Positions 46,754-56,835 of a DNA stretch of 57,976 nucleotides are shown one piece after another. Numbering within the stretch: the first letter of the stretch is position 1; every line of letters begins with the position of its first letter. The position numbers and the translations under genes were made by a program. The stretch is from Streptococcus shenyangsis (GTDB taxonomy: Bacteria > Bacillota > Bacilli > Lactobacillales > Streptococcaceae), in the NCBI RefSeq assembly GCF_006385785.1, contig NZ_VFSH01000013.1, forward strand, positions 1-57,976. Direction: 5' to 3'. The notes beneath the pieces were generated by a model. That model saw only the letters and a program-made list of their open reading frames with translations. It was not told the origin of the DNA and did not search any database.

Positions 46754-48841
46754 TTATTTAATCTTTTCTTCTTCGTAATCACCCTTGCTGCAAACAACCT
46801 GCTTGCCACCACCACGGACTTTTTTCTCCATGAGGAAGTTGCCACATTTTGGACAGTCACGACCAACAGGCTTGTCCCAAGAGGTAAATTCACATTCTGG
46901 ATAGCGATTGCAACCATAGAAGAGGCGGTTACGCTTGGTTTTACGCTCAATGATTTGTCCCTGATGACAACTTGGACACTCAACACCGATTTCTTTCACG
47001 ATTGCTTGGGTATGACGGCAATCTGGGAAATTGCTGCAAGCGTAGAACTTACCAAAACGACCAAGTTTAATAACCATTGGACTGCCACACACTTCACAAT
47101 CAAATCCAGCTGGTTCATCCTTAATCTGGATTTTCTCCATTTCTTCTTCAGCCTTGGCAACCTCTTTAGAGAAAGGTTTGTAAAAGGCATCAATGACACG
47201 TTGCCACTGCTCTTTTCCGACTTCGACGTCATCCAGTTTGCCTTCCATTTCAGCTGTAAAGGTCACGTTTACGATATCTGGGAAATATTCAACGATGAGC
47301 TTGTTAACAATTTCTCCCAACTCTGTTGGTTCAAAACGTTTGGCTGCAAGGCGAACATAGTAACGTTTCTGAATAGTTTCAATGGTTGGTGCGTAGGTTG
47401 ACGGACGTCCAACCCCATTTTCCTCCAAGGTCTTAATCAGTGTCGCTTCAGAATAACGAGCAGGCGGTTGAGTGAAATGTTGCTCTGGTTTGCTATTGAC
47501 CTGCTTGACCACATCGCCAACAACCATATCTGGTAACATCTTATTCTTGTCAGAATCATTATAAATGGCAAGATAACCATCAAACTTAACCTGACTACCA
47601 TTGGCAGCAAATTGAACTCCATTTTGAGACAATTTAACAGCCATGGTATCAAAGACAGCAGCTGTCATCTGACTCGCTACAAAACGATTCCAAATAAGAG
47701 TATAAAGCTTGAGCTGATCCTTGTCTAAATACTTAGCGATGCTTTCCGGTGTATTAAAGACACTAGACGGACGAATAGCCTCGTGGACATCCTGAGCTCC
47801 TGAAGCATTTTTGACCTTGCTACCATGCTTAGAATACTTGCTACCAAAACGATCCGTAATGAAACTTGCTGCTTCGTTCTGCGCTACAGGGCTGATACGA
47901 GTTGAATCGGTACGCATATAGGTAATCAAACCTTGGACACCAGAACCGATATTAATCCCCTCATAGAGCTGTTGGGCAACCATCATGGTCTTTCGAGTAC
48001 GGAAATTGATTTTATTAGCCGCATCCATCTGCATAGATGAAGTAGTATAGGGTAATGGAGCATTGCGTTTGCGCTCTTTCTTATCCACCTGATCCACTGA
48101 AAAATCTTTGCTAGTCAGACGAGACAAGACTTCCTTGACCTCATCATTGCTAGTCAGTTTCATCTTTTTACCATCTACTCCATAGAAGGAAGCCTGAAAT
48201 TGCTTGGTTCCCTTTTTAAAAACAGCATCAATTGTCCAGTATTCTTCTGGCTGGAAGGCATTGATTTCATTCTCACGATCAATGATTAACTTGAGCGCAA
48301 TAGACTGTACGCGCCCTGCTGATAAACCCTTCTTGACCTTCTTCCACAAAATAGGCGAAATCGAATATCCTACCAAGCGGTCTAGGACACGACGAGCCTG
48401 TTGGGCATCGACCAAGTCCATATCAATCTTACGAGGTTCTTTAAAAGCATTTTTGACCGCATCTTTGGTGATTTCATTGAAGACCACACGGTTGGCATCA
48501 TTTTCATCCAAGTTGAGAATATGGGCCAAATGCCAAGAAATCGCTTCTCCTTCACGGTCCGGGTCACTTGCCAGAAAGACTTTATTAGCTTTTTTGGCTT
48601 CTTTTTTCAAGTCATTGATAAGAGGACCTTTTCCTCGGATATTGATATATTGCGGTTCATAATTATTTTCAATATCGACTGACATACTGGATTTCTTCAA
48701 ATCTCGAATATGCCCAACACTGGCTAAAACCTTGTAGTTTCTGCCGAGATATTTTTCAATCGTTTTGGCCTTAGCAGGCGACTCCACGATTACTAGATTT
48801 TTTTTAACTGTTGATTTTTTCTTTTTTGTTGCCGTAGCCAC
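46754..48841 (-). CDS. topA: DNA topoisomerase I
   Basis: This type IA enzyme relaxes negative supercoils. The TOPRIM domain begins [19 protein letters not shown] with [15 protein letters not shown] after it. The catalytic Tyr lies in [12 protein letters not shown]. Three C-terminal four-Cys zinc modules start CEVCG, CPSCH and CPKCG. I chose the GTG at 48841 (695 residues, VATATKKKK), with AAAGGTG ahead of it, not the ATG six codons upstream, since the former matches the family start. The conserved segments read TTSSMQMDA and [10 protein letters not shown]. Confidence 0.95.
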   Translation of the reverse strand: MATATKKKKSTVKKNLVIVESPAKAKTIEKYLGRNYKVLASVGHIRDLKKSSMSVDIENNYEPQYINIRGKGPLINDLKKEAKKANKVFLASDPDREGEAISWHLAHILNLDENDANRVVFNEITKDAVKNAFKEPRKIDMDLVDAQQARRVLDRLVGYSISPILWKKVKKGLSAGRVQSIALKLIIDRENEINAFQPEEYWTIDAVFKKGTKQFQASFYGVDGKKMKLTSNDEVKEVLSRLTSKDFSVDQVDKKERKRNAPLPYTTSSMQMDAANKINFRTRKTMMVAQQLYEGINIGSGVQGLITYMRTDSTRISPVAQNEAASFITDRFGSKYSKHGSKVKNASGAQDVHEAIRPSSVFNTPESIAKYLDKDQLKLYTLIWNRFVASQMTAAVFDTMAVKLSQNGVQFAANGSQVKFDGYLAIYNDSDKNKMLPDMVVGDVVKQVNSKPEQHFTQPPARYSEATLIKTLEENGVGRPSTYAPTIETIQKRYYVRLAAKRFEPTELGEIVNKLIVEYFPDIVNVTFTAEMEGKLDDVEVGKEQWQRVIDAFYKPFSKEVAKAEEEMEKIQIKDEPAGFDCEVCGSPMVIKLGRFGKFYACSNFPDCRHTQAIVKEIGVECPSCHQGQIIERKTKRNRLFYGCNRYPECEFTSWDKPVGRDCPKCGNFLMEKKVRGGGKQVVCSKGDYEEEKIK

Positions 48842-48960
48842 AGTATCACACCTTTTCAAAGTAATAAACTTTATAAAGTGTAAACCATTTTGCCATAACT
48901 GTCAAGACTTAGCTCCAATATATAGAAGAAAAGTTTGTCTAGTAAGCAGACTTTCTTCTT

Positions 48961-49075
48961 ATACTCAATGAAAATCAAAGAGCAAACTAGGAAGCTAGCC
49001 GCAGGTTGCTCAAAACACTGTTTTGAGGTTGCAGATGGAAGCTGACGTGGTTTGAAGAGATTTTCGAAGAGTATT
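48961..49075 (-). repeat. BOX element (A-C), overlapping the dprA stop
   Basis: On the minus strand it reads from the boxA end (ATACTCTTCGAAAATC) to the boxC end (GATTTTCATTGAGTAT). Its upper boundary reaches the dprA stop codon (49074-49076). It fills the gap between topA and dprA. Confidence 0.87.
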
Positions 49076-49922
49076 AAAATTCAAATTCCGCAAGAACATC
49101 CTTCCCACTTGTAACCAATTTTGCTCCTTCTTGGATCAAATGATGGCAACCGTCTGATAGTCCATCTAAAATGCTACCAGGAATAGCAAAGACATCGCGT
49201 CCTTCTTCCATTGCCCTCTCACAGGTGATGAGACTACCTGAGCGCATCTTGGCCTCTGCTACAATCACGCCACGGCAAAGTCCAGCTATGATGCGATTAC
49301 GGGCAGGAAAATGAAATTTCAGAGGTTGTTCGCCAGGGCCATATTCACTAAGAACCAGATGGTCATCGCCGATGTAGTCTTGCAAGCGTTTATTGGCTTT
49401 AGGATAAAACACATCCAGCCCTGTTCCAATCACAGCAATGGTTTTGCCGCCATTCTGAAGAGCTGCCATATGAGCTGCTGTGTCAATTCCCTTAGCTAAT
49501 CCACTGACAATAACCAGTTCATTTTCCAATCCTTGAATGACTTTTTCAACTGACTTAGCTCCCTGTTTGCTACAAGCACGACTGCCCACGACCGCCACCT
49601 TTGGAAATTTCAAGAGGTCGAGATTCCCCTTGTAAAATAAAAGCACAGGTGCATCATATATTTCACTCAAATCCCAAGGATAACAGTCATCTAAAATAGA
49701 GAAAGATGGAAATTTTTGAAACTCCTTCTCCAAATGCGCATCGTCTATCTGAAAATAACGTTCCATAAAAACAGCTGGATTTCGGCAATCTGATATATCT
49801 GCAATATCACCCAACAACAGTTCTTGATCGACATTTTCACCGTATTCTAGGACCTTCAAAATCTGTTGATTGCTCAAACCTGATTTTTTCAACTTATAGA
49901 TTTCATAGTTTGTGATTTTCAT
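49074..49922 (-). CDS. dprA: DNA processing protein DprA
   Basis: DprA loads RecA on incoming single-stranded DNA during transformation and helps shut off competence. The 282-residue protein has an N-terminal SAM-like region (1-90) and a Rossmann-like domain (VAVVGSRACSKQGAKSVEKV, SGLAKGIDTAAH, IAVIGTGLDVFYP, FPARNRIIAGL). I chose the ATG at 49922 because it gives the pneumococcal N-terminus MKITNYEIYKLK. A combox lies 33 bases upstream, so expression is late-competence. Confidence 0.96.
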   Translation of the reverse strand: MKITNYEIYKLKKSGLSNQQILKVLEYGENVDQELLLGDIADISDCRNPAVFMERYFQIDDAHLEKEFQKFPSFSILDDCYPWDLSEIYDAPVLLFYKGNLDLLKFPKVAVVGSRACSKQGAKSVEKVIQGLENELVIVSGLAKGIDTAAHMAALQNGGKTIAVIGTGLDVFYPKANKRLQDYIGDDHLVLSEYGPGEQPLKFHFPARNRIIAGLCRGVIVAEAKMRSGSLITCERAMEEGRDVFAIPGSILDGLSDGCHHLIQEGAKLVTSGKDVLAEFEF

Positions 49923-49955
49923 AAATAACTCCATTTCTTTTTCTAGTCATCTATT

Positions 49956-49963
49956 TATTCGTA
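49956..49963 (-). promoter_or_regulatory. ComX (SigX) combox of dprA
   Basis: The minus strand carries an exact TACGAATA, the pneumococcal combox consensus, with a T-rich stretch upstream, 33 bases before the dprA ATG. Confidence 0.9.
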
Positions 49964-49970
49964 AAAAATC

Positions 49971-50002
49971 AAAAAAACATCCGACTATTTCAGCCAGATG
50001 TT
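49971..50002 (-). terminator. Terminator of the lic operon
   Basis: On the minus strand AACATC pairs with GATGTT, extended by GGCT/AGTC with wobble pairs, and is followed by a T-run. It lies right next to the dprA combox and keeps lic transcription out of dprA. Confidence 0.78.
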
Positions 50003-50009
50003 GGAATCT

Positions 50010-50699
50010 TTAATTTTCGTTTTTAAGAATTTCTTCTAATTTATGGTAGTCTTGGACACTATCGATTTCATAGATGCTATTGCCTTCTAATTCTTCAACA
50101 TAGACATCCAGTTCTTTGATATTATCCTTAACCATATTGTCCCAGTAGAGATCAACAAATTCTCCACTTGCATAAGCCTTGTCAATAAAGCTGACAATTT
50201 TTTCTGCAGTTGGAGCATCCCAGAAGGATACACCACTAAGAATGCGGCCTGCCTTGCTATCAACAGTAATGTCTTGAACCTTATAGTCATCTCCATAGAC
50301 CAAGAACCATTCGTTGGTACAATCTTCACGATAGACACTAAAATAAGTCGAACGAGTCAAATCATTGCGGAACATATTTTTAAAGAGATAATTATCGGCA
50401 TCAATAACATAGCTGTTAGCTAATTCTTCTTTTACAAGATAGAGAGAGTAAAAGTTATTGTAGTCAGCGTATTTATCATTGAAGACGAGGCGAACACCAT
50501 ATTTTTCTTTCAAATAATCGAATTGTTCTTTAAGGTAACCAACAATGATGATGATGTCATTGATTCCTTTTTCTTTTAAAAACTCAATTTGGTATTCAAT
50601 CAAGGGTTTTTGATTAACCTGAACCAAGGCTTTAGGGGTATTTTCAGTCATAGGACGCAAGCGAGTTCCCAAGCCCGCTGCTAAGATAATGGCTTTCAC
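50010..50699 (-). CDS. licC: CTP:phosphocholine cytidylyltransferase
   Basis: LicC makes CDP-choline for decorating teichoic acids. It has the nucleotidyltransferase start IILAAGLGTRLRPMTENTPKAL (4-25) and 229 residues. It is third in licA-licB-licC and last in the tarIJ-licABC transcript. VLDADNYLF-type Asp metal ligands appear as VIDADNYLFKN. Confidence 0.96.
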   Translation of the reverse strand: MKAIILAAGLGTRLRPMTENTPKALVQVNQKPLIEYQIEFLKEKGINDIIIIVGYLKEQFDYLKEKYGVRLVFNDKYADYNNFYSLYLVKEELANSYVIDADNYLFKNMFRNDLTRSTYFSVYREDCTNEWFLVYGDDYKVQDITVDSKAGRILSGVSFWDAPTAEKIVSFIDKAYASGEFVDLYWDNMVKDNIKELDVYVEELEGNSIYEIDSVQDYHKLEEILKNEN

Positions 50700-50710
50700 A
50701 CGAATCTCCT

Positions 50711-51589
50711 TTATTCTTTAATAATAATATAAACTCCAGCAATGACGACAAGTGACGTAATAATTGTCAGCATATCTAGTGCTGTTCCCAAGAAGAGAGC
50801 TGCAAACAAGACCGTCCAAACTACATAACTCACGTTCAAACCTGTAGCCTTGGCTGGTTGCAAGCGATTAATAGCGATATAATAAGCCAAATAGGAAATC
50901 ATATCAAAGGCTGCAAAGACAATCATAAGACCTAGTAATTGCCCATTGGCTACTTCTGCAAATGACTGATGAGAGAAGAGCACAATCACAAGATAAGACA
51001 AGAATGAAGTCACTTGACGAATTAAGAGGGCTTCGATTTCACTCAATTCACTTTCCATGGCAAAGGAGCTAAGAACACTCTCACTTCCCCATGCAATAGC
51101 ACAAACCAAAGCAGAAAGAATCCCAATGTAGAAGGAATTGACCTGTTCAACCTTATAGGTCTGAGCAATAATCCCTGCAATAATCAAGACAATCCCAAAT
51201 ACAGTATTTTTTGAAATCTTGTGCTTCAAAAAGAAGAAAGCCAATAAAACTGAAACTGCAGGGTAGATAGCCGATACAGATGAAGCTAAGGAACTTCCAA
51301 TATACTTAACTGCATAAAGATTGGCCTGCATACCGATAGGGCCTGCTAGCAAGGCTCCAATGATAACACTAACATTGCGAATATTTAAGAAAATTGAGAG
51401 ACGAACTTTTCCTTCTTTTACCAAAAGAAAAGCTAGTAAGATAAAGATACTCAAGAAATCGTGAGCAGCGGCCACCACAAAGGGCGACAAATCTGTAAAA
51501 ATCGAAAAGATATAAGCACTAATAGTTAGACCTAATCCCCAGAAAACACCTGAGAGTAGACCAAAAGAAACTCCATTTTTATTTTTCAT
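50711..51589 (-). CDS. licB: Choline transporter, EamA/DMT family
   Basis: This is an inner-membrane protein of 292 residues with about ten helices in two EamA repeats; it imports choline. The ATG at 51589 was chosen over an upstream ATG, because GGAGG stands right before it and it begins MKNKNGVSFGLLSG. It overlaps the licA 3' end by 11 bases. Confidence 0.94.
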   Translation of the reverse strand: MKNKNGVSFGLLSGVFWGLGLTISAYIFSIFTDLSPFVVAAAHDFLSIFILLAFLLVKEGKVRLSIFLNIRNVSVIIGALLAGPIGMQANLYAVKYIGSSLASSVSAIYPAVSVLLAFFFLKHKISKNTVFGIVLIIAGIIAQTYKVEQVNSFYIGILSALVCAIAWGSESVLSSFAMESELSEIEALLIRQVTSFLSYLVIVLFSHQSFAEVANGQLLGLMIVFAAFDMISYLAYYIAINRLQPAKATGLNVSYVVWTVLFAALFLGTALDMLTIITSLVVIAGVYIIIKE

Positions 51590-52448
51590 CTGAACCTCCA
51601 TAATATGACAAACCTTTAATAGCTCTTTGGTAACGGCTCACACCATAATCACCAAAATCTGCACCTTGCTCTTCTTTGTAAACTGTCCATAAACTCCAAA
51701 TAGCGTCTTGTAAAATTTTATAAATGGCAATCTTTTCACGAGAGACAGGTGTTTGCTCACTCTCATAGCGAGACAAGAAGGCTTCTTCCTCTTGGGAAGT
51801 GAATTCAGATTCTAAAAATAGGGCTGCCAAATCCCACATTGGATCATTCATTGATGAATATTCCCAGTCAATCAGATATAGACGTCCTTGAGGTGATTCG
51901 ATAAAGTTTTCAGGCACCAAATCGATATGGCAAGATTTTCTATCAACACCTAAGTCAGCCAGTCTTTTCTCTAAGGAGAAGACTTCTTTTCGAACTGCTT
52001 CATAGTTAGCATAAGGGATTTTTTCTTCAATCAAGGATTCGTATTTTTTGATTTCTTCAAAAGGAGCAAATTCTCCTCTTAATTCTTTGCCAGAGGCATG
52101 AATCGTTTGTAAAATTGGAGCAATTTTATCAAACTTAGTCTTGATTGACCTTGAATCAAGCGTGATAGCCGACTCAATATACTCATTTACTTTGATACCA
52201 GCCTCAATATCAAAAAGATAATTTTTGACATCTAGGTCTAAATCTTTAAGTAGTTCAAGATTGTACTTTTCATCTTGACGATTGATCAGCTTTTCTGTCC
52301 CTTTACCAAAGAACTTAACAATGTATTGCTTATTTGTTGTTTTGACCAAATAGTTTTGATTGGTCATTCCACCCAGTTGTTCAACACTGAGGACTTCCTC
52401 TTCTTGAGTAAGCAAGGAAGAAATTTTTTCTTTAATGATTTTCTCCAC
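51579..52448 (-). CDS. licA: Choline kinase
   Basis: LicA phosphorylates imported choline. It has the APH/choline kinase fold, 289 residues. The catalytic loop is CHIDLVPENFIE (HxDxxxxN type), and the metal motif is LIDWEYSS. The lic operon order tarI-tarJ-licA-licB-licC is that of pneumococcus. Confidence 0.96.
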   Translation of the reverse strand: MEKIIKEKISSLLTQEEEVLSVEQLGGMTNQNYLVKTTNKQYIVKFFGKGTEKLINRQDEKYNLELLKDLDLDVKNYLFDIEAGIKVNEYIESAITLDSRSIKTKFDKIAPILQTIHASGKELRGEFAPFEEIKKYESLIEEKIPYANYEAVRKEVFSLEKRLADLGVDRKSCHIDLVPENFIESPQGRLYLIDWEYSSMNDPMWDLAALFLESEFTSQEEEAFLSRYESEQTPVSREKIAIYKILQDAIWSLWTVYKEEQGADFGDYGVSRYQRAIKGLSYYGGSDEK

Positions 52449-52464
52449 AATTAACCTCCAGCAC

Positions 52465-53487
52465 TTATACTTCCCACTTAAACACTGTTTTAAAGGCTGT
52501 GTTTAAATCGGTCGCAAAGACACGGTGAATATCTTTAATTTCTCTTACAGGTTCTTCTAGATAAAGGATATTTTTAAGACGATTGGCAAATTTCTTGACT
52601 TCCATCATTTGGATGGCATTTTCAAAATCAATGCGACCAGAACGAGAGGACCCAACCAAGAGCAAGCCTTTTTCTAGGGCATCACGTGTATTGAGATTGG
52701 CTTTATACTCGCTAACACCCATCATGAGAATCGTTCCCTGAGGACGAATGTAGCGAATCAAGTCATTAATGGCTGGTCCAGTACCATCACCACCACAACA
52801 CTCAAAAGCATGGTCAAAGGCCAAGTCTTCAGGAATATTATCAGTAATATAACATTCTTTAGCAAAAGAGAAGAGTTCCAATTTTTCCCAGTGACGACCA
52901 ATAACCACAATCTCTGCTTCTGGCAAAGTATAATTGATAATATTGGCAACTACAAAAGCTAAACTTCCATCTCCGATAACGGCGATTCGGTCACGCTTGC
53001 TATGAGCAAGGTTCAATAAGCGATTCATGGCATGCATGCCAACACTAACAAACTCAGTAATGGCTGCAACCGTGTCTTCAATAGTATCATAAGCCACCAC
53101 ACGGTCTTTAGGGAGAGAAACAAACTCTCTCATAAAGCCATCAAATCCACTAGACAAGAAATGGGTCCCTGTCATGTAGTTCTCATAGAATTCTTCATCG
53201 CTCTGCATAGGAGGCTGATTGGGAATCATGACGACTTTTTGCCCAACCTCATAGGTTCCTGTCGGATCAGAAATAACGGTTCCACATGACTCGTGAATCA
53301 TTGCCATTGGAAGCTTTTTATTCAAAATCTTGGGATCACGTTTTCCTTGATAGTAACGCTGATCCGCATGACAGACAGCCATGTAGTTGGGACGGATAAG
53401 GATATGATTCTCTTGGTCAATAGCCTCTTCCTGATATTTGACGTTGATAAACTTAGGCTTAGTTAGTTGATAAATTTGATTAATCAT
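52465..53487 (-). CDS. tarJ: Ribulose-5-phosphate reductase (ribitol-5-P synthesis)
   Basis: This zinc-type medium-chain dehydrogenase makes ribitol 5-phosphate with NADPH for teichoic acid ribitol units. The sequence shows CHADQRYYQGKRDP for the zinc site and IAVIGDGSLAFVV as the Rossmann turn. I chose the ATG at 53487 (340 residues, MINQIYQLTKPKF) because it follows the tarI stop and gives the family N-terminus. Confidence 0.93.
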   Translation of the reverse strand: MINQIYQLTKPKFINVKYQEEAIDQENHILIRPNYMAVCHADQRYYQGKRDPKILNKKLPMAMIHESCGTVISDPTGTYEVGQKVVMIPNQPPMQSDEEFYENYMTGTHFLSSGFDGFMREFVSLPKDRVVAYDTIEDTVAAITEFVSVGMHAMNRLLNLAHSKRDRIAVIGDGSLAFVVANIINYTLPEAEIVVIGRHWEKLELFSFAKECYITDNIPEDLAFDHAFECCGGDGTGPAINDLIRYIRPQGTILMMGVSEYKANLNTRDALEKGLLLVGSSRSGRIDFENAIQMMEVKKFANRLKNILYLEEPVREIKDIHRVFATDLNTAFKTVFKWEV

Positions 53488-53491
53488 TTTA

Positions 53492-54199
53492 CTAGTCTTT
53501 CTCAATCATACTTTTTGCAATCTTCAAATCTGTTACGGTTGTAATTTTTAGATTTGAATATTCACCTTTGGCCAAGGCCACATCTTTTCCTTTAATCACA
53601 AAGATTTTACATGCATCTGTCAAGATTTCTTTCTCTTCAGCAGAAAGAGAGCCATAAAGATCCATGAAGTCCTTGCAACGGAATGTTTGAGGTGTTTGTC
53701 CTTGATAGAGGTGAGCACGATTTGGAATATCTGTAATGAATTGACCGTTAGTGCTTTCAACGATAGTATCAACAGCTTCTACCACAGTGTCCACTGCGTC
53801 ATGATTTTGGGCAAGTTTGATATTGTCTTGAATCATGCGAAGCGTAATAAATGGACGAACAGAATCGTGAGTAACAACGATATCCTCTGGAGTAAGCGGA
53901 CGATAAGCATCGATAGCTTCAATGATTTTCTCAATACTCGTATTACGGTCAGCACCACCTTTTGTAATGATGATACGATCCTTATGAAGAGGTAGATATT
54001 TATCTACAAGATCCTCTGCATGAGAAACCCAGTCTCCATGAACACCAACTACAATTTTTTCAATACTTGGTTCCAAGACAAATTTTTCAATTGTATGAAT
54101 CAAAATAGGTCGATCACCTAGCTCTAAAAATTGTTTTGGCAAGTTACTGATTCCCATACGTGTGCCAGTTCCACCAGCAAGAATTCCTGCATAAATCAT
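53492..54199 (-). CDS. tarI: Ribitol-5-phosphate cytidylyltransferase
   Basis: TarI activates ribitol 5-phosphate with CTP. It is an IspD-like protein of 235 residues starting YAGILAGGTGTRMG, with PKQFLELG and VVTHDSVRPF. It is the first gene of the divergent choline/ribitol operon, downstream of the CiaR box and an extended -10 promoter. Confidence 0.95.
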   Translation of the reverse strand: MIYAGILAGGTGTRMGISNLPKQFLELGDRPILIHTIEKFVLEPSIEKIVVGVHGDWVSHAEDLVDKYLPLHKDRIIITKGGADRNTSIEKIIEAIDAYRPLTPEDIVVTHDSVRPFITLRMIQDNIKLAQNHDAVDTVVEAVDTIVESTNGQFITDIPNRAHLYQGQTPQTFRCKDFMDLYGSLSAEEKEILTDACKIFVIKGKDVALAKGEYSNLKITTVTDLKIAKSMIEKD

Positions 54200-54240
54200 C
54201 TATTTTCTCCTTTGTCTTACTAAAAAAACTTATTCTCTCT

Positions 54241-54246
54241 ATTATA
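54241..54246 (-). promoter_or_regulatory. Gene-proximal promoter of the tarIJ-licABC operon
   Basis: TATAAT with a TGG extension lies on the minus strand 41 bases before tarI; the -35 region is weak. Other parts of the 334-base intergenic region hold the CiaR box (54422-54438) and the tacF promoter (54509-54514). Confidence 0.7.
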
Positions 54247-54421
54247 CCACAATCTAGTCCTATCATAAAAGAAATATCGGTCCTCCCGTTCTAGAATAGA
54301 AGGATTAAGGAGTTCTATTATTCAAAGAAACTAGTCCATTTCTAGTAATGACTAGGAATTCTATAGTCATTACCAATAAATGGCTGTGAAATTTTAGAGT
54401 TCTCCAGAATAATATAATTTC

Positions 54422-54438
54422 CTTAAAAAAATCTTAAA
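54422..54438 (-). promoter_or_regulatory. CiaR binding site upstream of the lic operon
   Basis: The minus strand reads TTTAAG-ATTTT-TTTAAG, an exact match to the CiaR direct-repeat consensus TTTAAG-N5-TTTAAG. A TATTAT -10 box follows about 9 bases downstream on the same strand, as in CiaR-activated promoters. The lic operon is a known CiaRH target in pneumococcus. Confidence 0.88.
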
Positions 54439-54508
54439 ATTAAGCTTTGAAACTTCAAAGCAATTACTTGGCTTACTACCCTTCATTTCTTATTAGCTAA
54501 CTTTATGA

Positions 54509-54514
54509 TATAAT
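54509..54514 (+). promoter_or_regulatory. tacF promoter
   Basis: TATAAT with a TGA extension, 20 bases before the tacF ATG; the Shine-Dalgarno sequence is GAGGTAA. The -35 region is weak. Confidence 0.7.
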
Positions 54515-54533
54515 GAAAAACGAGGTAAATTGA

Positions 54534-56021
54534 ATGAAAAGTATAAAATTAAATGCTCTATCTTACATGGGAATTCGTGTCTTAAATATTATTTTTCCCA
54601 TCCTAACTGGAACCTATGTAGCGCGTGTCTTGGACCGAACTGACTATGGTTACTTCAACTCAGTTGACACTATTTTGTCATTTTTCTTACCCTTTGCGAC
54701 TTATGGAGTCTATAACTACGGTTTACGGGCCATCAGTAATGTCAAGGATAACAAAAAAGATCTTAATAGAACCTTCTCCAGTCTTTTTTATTTGTGCATA
54801 GCTTGTACGATTTTGACCACCGCTGTCTATATCCTTGCCTATCCTCTCTTCTTTACTGATAATCCAATCATCAAAAAAGTATACCTTGTTATGGGGATTC
54901 AACTCATTGCCCAGATTTTTTCAATCGAATGGGTCAATGAAGCTCTGGAAAATTATAGTTTTCTCTTTTACAAAACTGCCTTCATCCGTATCCTGATGCT
55001 GGTCTCTATTTTCCTGTTTGTCAAAAATGAACACGATATTGTTATCTACACACTTGTGATGAGTTTATCGACACTGATTAACTATCTGATTAGTTATTTT
55101 TGGATTAAAAGAGACATCAAACTTGTTAAAATCAACCTAAGTGATTTTAAACCACTCTTTCTCCCGCTGACAGCCATGTTAGTCTTTGCCAATGCCAATA
55201 TGCTCTTCACTTTTTTAGATCGCCTCTTCCTCGTTAAAACAGGAATTGATGTCAACGTTAGTTACTATACCATGGCTCAACGAATTGTGACCGTTATTGC
55301 TGGTGTTGTAACAGGAGCTATCGGAGTGAGTGTGCCTCGTCTCAGTTATTATCTAGGAAAAGGCGACAAGGAAGCCTATGTCGCACTTGTTAACAGAGGC
55401 AGTCGAATCTTTAACTTCTTTATCATCCCACTGAGTTTTGGACTCATGGTTTTAGGACCAAATGCCATCCTACTTTACGGTAGTGAAAAATATATCGGAG
55501 GCGGTATCTTAACCTCTCTCTTCGCTTTTCGTACGATTATCCTGGCACTGGATACCATTCTTGGTTCCCAAATTCTCTTTACAAATGGCTATGAAAAACG
55601 AATCACAGTCTATACAGTCTTTGCAGGATTACTCAATTTGGCCTTAAATAGTCTTCTCTTTTTTAACCAAATCGTGGCTCCTGAGTACTACTTACTGACA
55701 ACTATGCTATCAGAGGCCTCTCTACTTGTTTTCTATATCATTTTCATCCATAGAAAACAACTTATTCACTTGGGACATATCTTTAGCTATACTGTTCGAT
55801 ACTCGCTCTTTTCACTTTCCTTTGTAGGAATTTATTTCCTGATTAATTTATTGTATCCTGTAGATATGGTCATTAATTTGCCATTTTTGATTAATACTGG
55901 TTTGATTGTCTTGCTATCAGCCATCTCTTATATTAGTCTACTTGTCTTCACAAAAGATAGCATTTTCTATGAATTTTTAAACCATGTCCTAGCCTTAAAA
56001 AATAAATTCAAAAGATCATAG
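54534..56021 (+). CDS. tacF: Teichoic acid repeat-unit flippase
   Basis: This polysaccharide-transport (Wzx/MATE-like) membrane protein has 495 residues and about 14 helices. It moves teichoic acid chains across the membrane, and in pneumococcus its specificity enforces the need for choline. The N-terminus includes LNIIFPILTGTYVARVLDRTDYG, typical of the family. It heads the tacF-licD1-licD2 transcript. Confidence 0.94.
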   Translation: MKSIKLNALSYMGIRVLNIIFPILTGTYVARVLDRTDYGYFNSVDTILSFFLPFATYGVYNYGLRAISNVKDNKKDLNRTFSSLFYLCIACTILTTAVYILAYPLFFTDNPIIKKVYLVMGIQLIAQIFSIEWVNEALENYSFLFYKTAFIRILMLVSIFLFVKNEHDIVIYTLVMSLSTLINYLISYFWIKRDIKLVKINLSDFKPLFLPLTAMLVFANANMLFTFLDRLFLVKTGIDVNVSYYTMAQRIVTVIAGVVTGAIGVSVPRLSYYLGKGDKEAYVALVNRGSRIFNFFIIPLSFGLMVLGPNAILLYGSEKYIGGGILTSLFAFRTIILALDTILGSQILFTNGYEKRITVYTVFAGLLNLALNSLLFFNQIVAPEYYLLTTMLSEASLLVFYIIFIHRKQLIHLGHIFSYTVRYSLFSLSFVGIYFLINLLYPVDMVINLPFLINTGLIVLLSAISYISLLVFTKDSIFYEFLNHVLALKNKFKRS

Positions 56022-56030
56022 GAGTATAGA

Positions 56031-56834
56031 ATGAAACAACTAACTATTGAAGATGCCAAACAAATTGAATTAGAAATTTTGGATTATATTGATACTCTCT
56101 GTAAAAAGCACAATATCAACTATATTATTAACTACGGGACTCTGATTGGGGCAGTTCGACATGAGGGCTTTATCCCTTGGGACGACGATATTGATTTATC
56201 CATGCCTCGAGAAGACTACCAACGATTTATAAACATTTTTCAAAAGGAAAAAAGCAAATATAAGCTCCTATCCTTGGAAACAGATAAAAACTACTTTAAC
56301 AACTTTATCAAAATCACCGACAGTACGACTAAAATAATCGATACTCGAAATACGAAAACCTATGAGTCTGGTGTCTTTATTGACATTTTCCCTATGGACC
56401 GATTTGATGATCCTAAGGTCATTGATACTTGTTACAAACTGGAAAGTTTTAAACTTCTGTCTTTCAGTAAACACAAAAATATTGTCTATAAAGATAGCCT
56501 TTTAAAAGATTGGATACGAACAGCCTTTTGGTTGCTACTTCGACCTGTTTCTCCTCGTTACTTCGCACATAAAATAGAGAAAGAAATTCAAAAATATAGT
56601 CGTGAGAATGGGCAGTATATGGCCTTTATCCCTTCTAAATTTAAGGAAAAGGAAGTCTTTCCAAGTGGTACTTTTGATAAAACAATCGATTTAGCCTTTG
56701 AAAATTTAATCCTTCCAGCACCTGAAAAATTTGATACTATTTTGACTCAATTTTATGGGGATTATATGACCTTGCCACCTGAAGAAAAACGCTTCTACAG
56801 TCATGAATTTCATGCCTACAAATTGGAGGATTAG
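56031..56834 (+). CDS. licD1: Phosphorylcholine transferase LicD1
   Basis: LicD proteins transfer phosphocholine from CDP-choline to GalNAc residues of teichoic acid. The 267-residue sequence has NYGTLIGAVRHEGFIPWDDD (metal-binding DDD) near 34-53, then VFIDIFPMDRFDD. It follows tacF by 9 bases and ends one base before the licD2 start. Confidence 0.93.
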   Translation: MKQLTIEDAKQIELEILDYIDTLCKKHNINYIINYGTLIGAVRHEGFIPWDDDIDLSMPREDYQRFINIFQKEKSKYKLLSLETDKNYFNNFIKITDSTTKIIDTRNTKTYESGVFIDIFPMDRFDDPKVIDTCYKLESFKLLSFSKHKNIVYKDSLLKDWIRTAFWLLLRPVSPRYFAHKIEKEIQKYSRENGQYMAFIPSKFKEKEVFPSGTFDKTIDLAFENLILPAPEKFDTILTQFYGDYMTLPPEEKRFYSHEFHAYKLED

Positions 56835-56835
56835 G

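Noticed and set aside
46754..48841. topA changes in conserved segments ([18 protein letters not shown]) as loss of function
   Set aside because: The catalytic Tyr, TOPRIM acidic residues and zinc modules are intact and the gene is presumably essential; conservative substitutions do not support inactivation.
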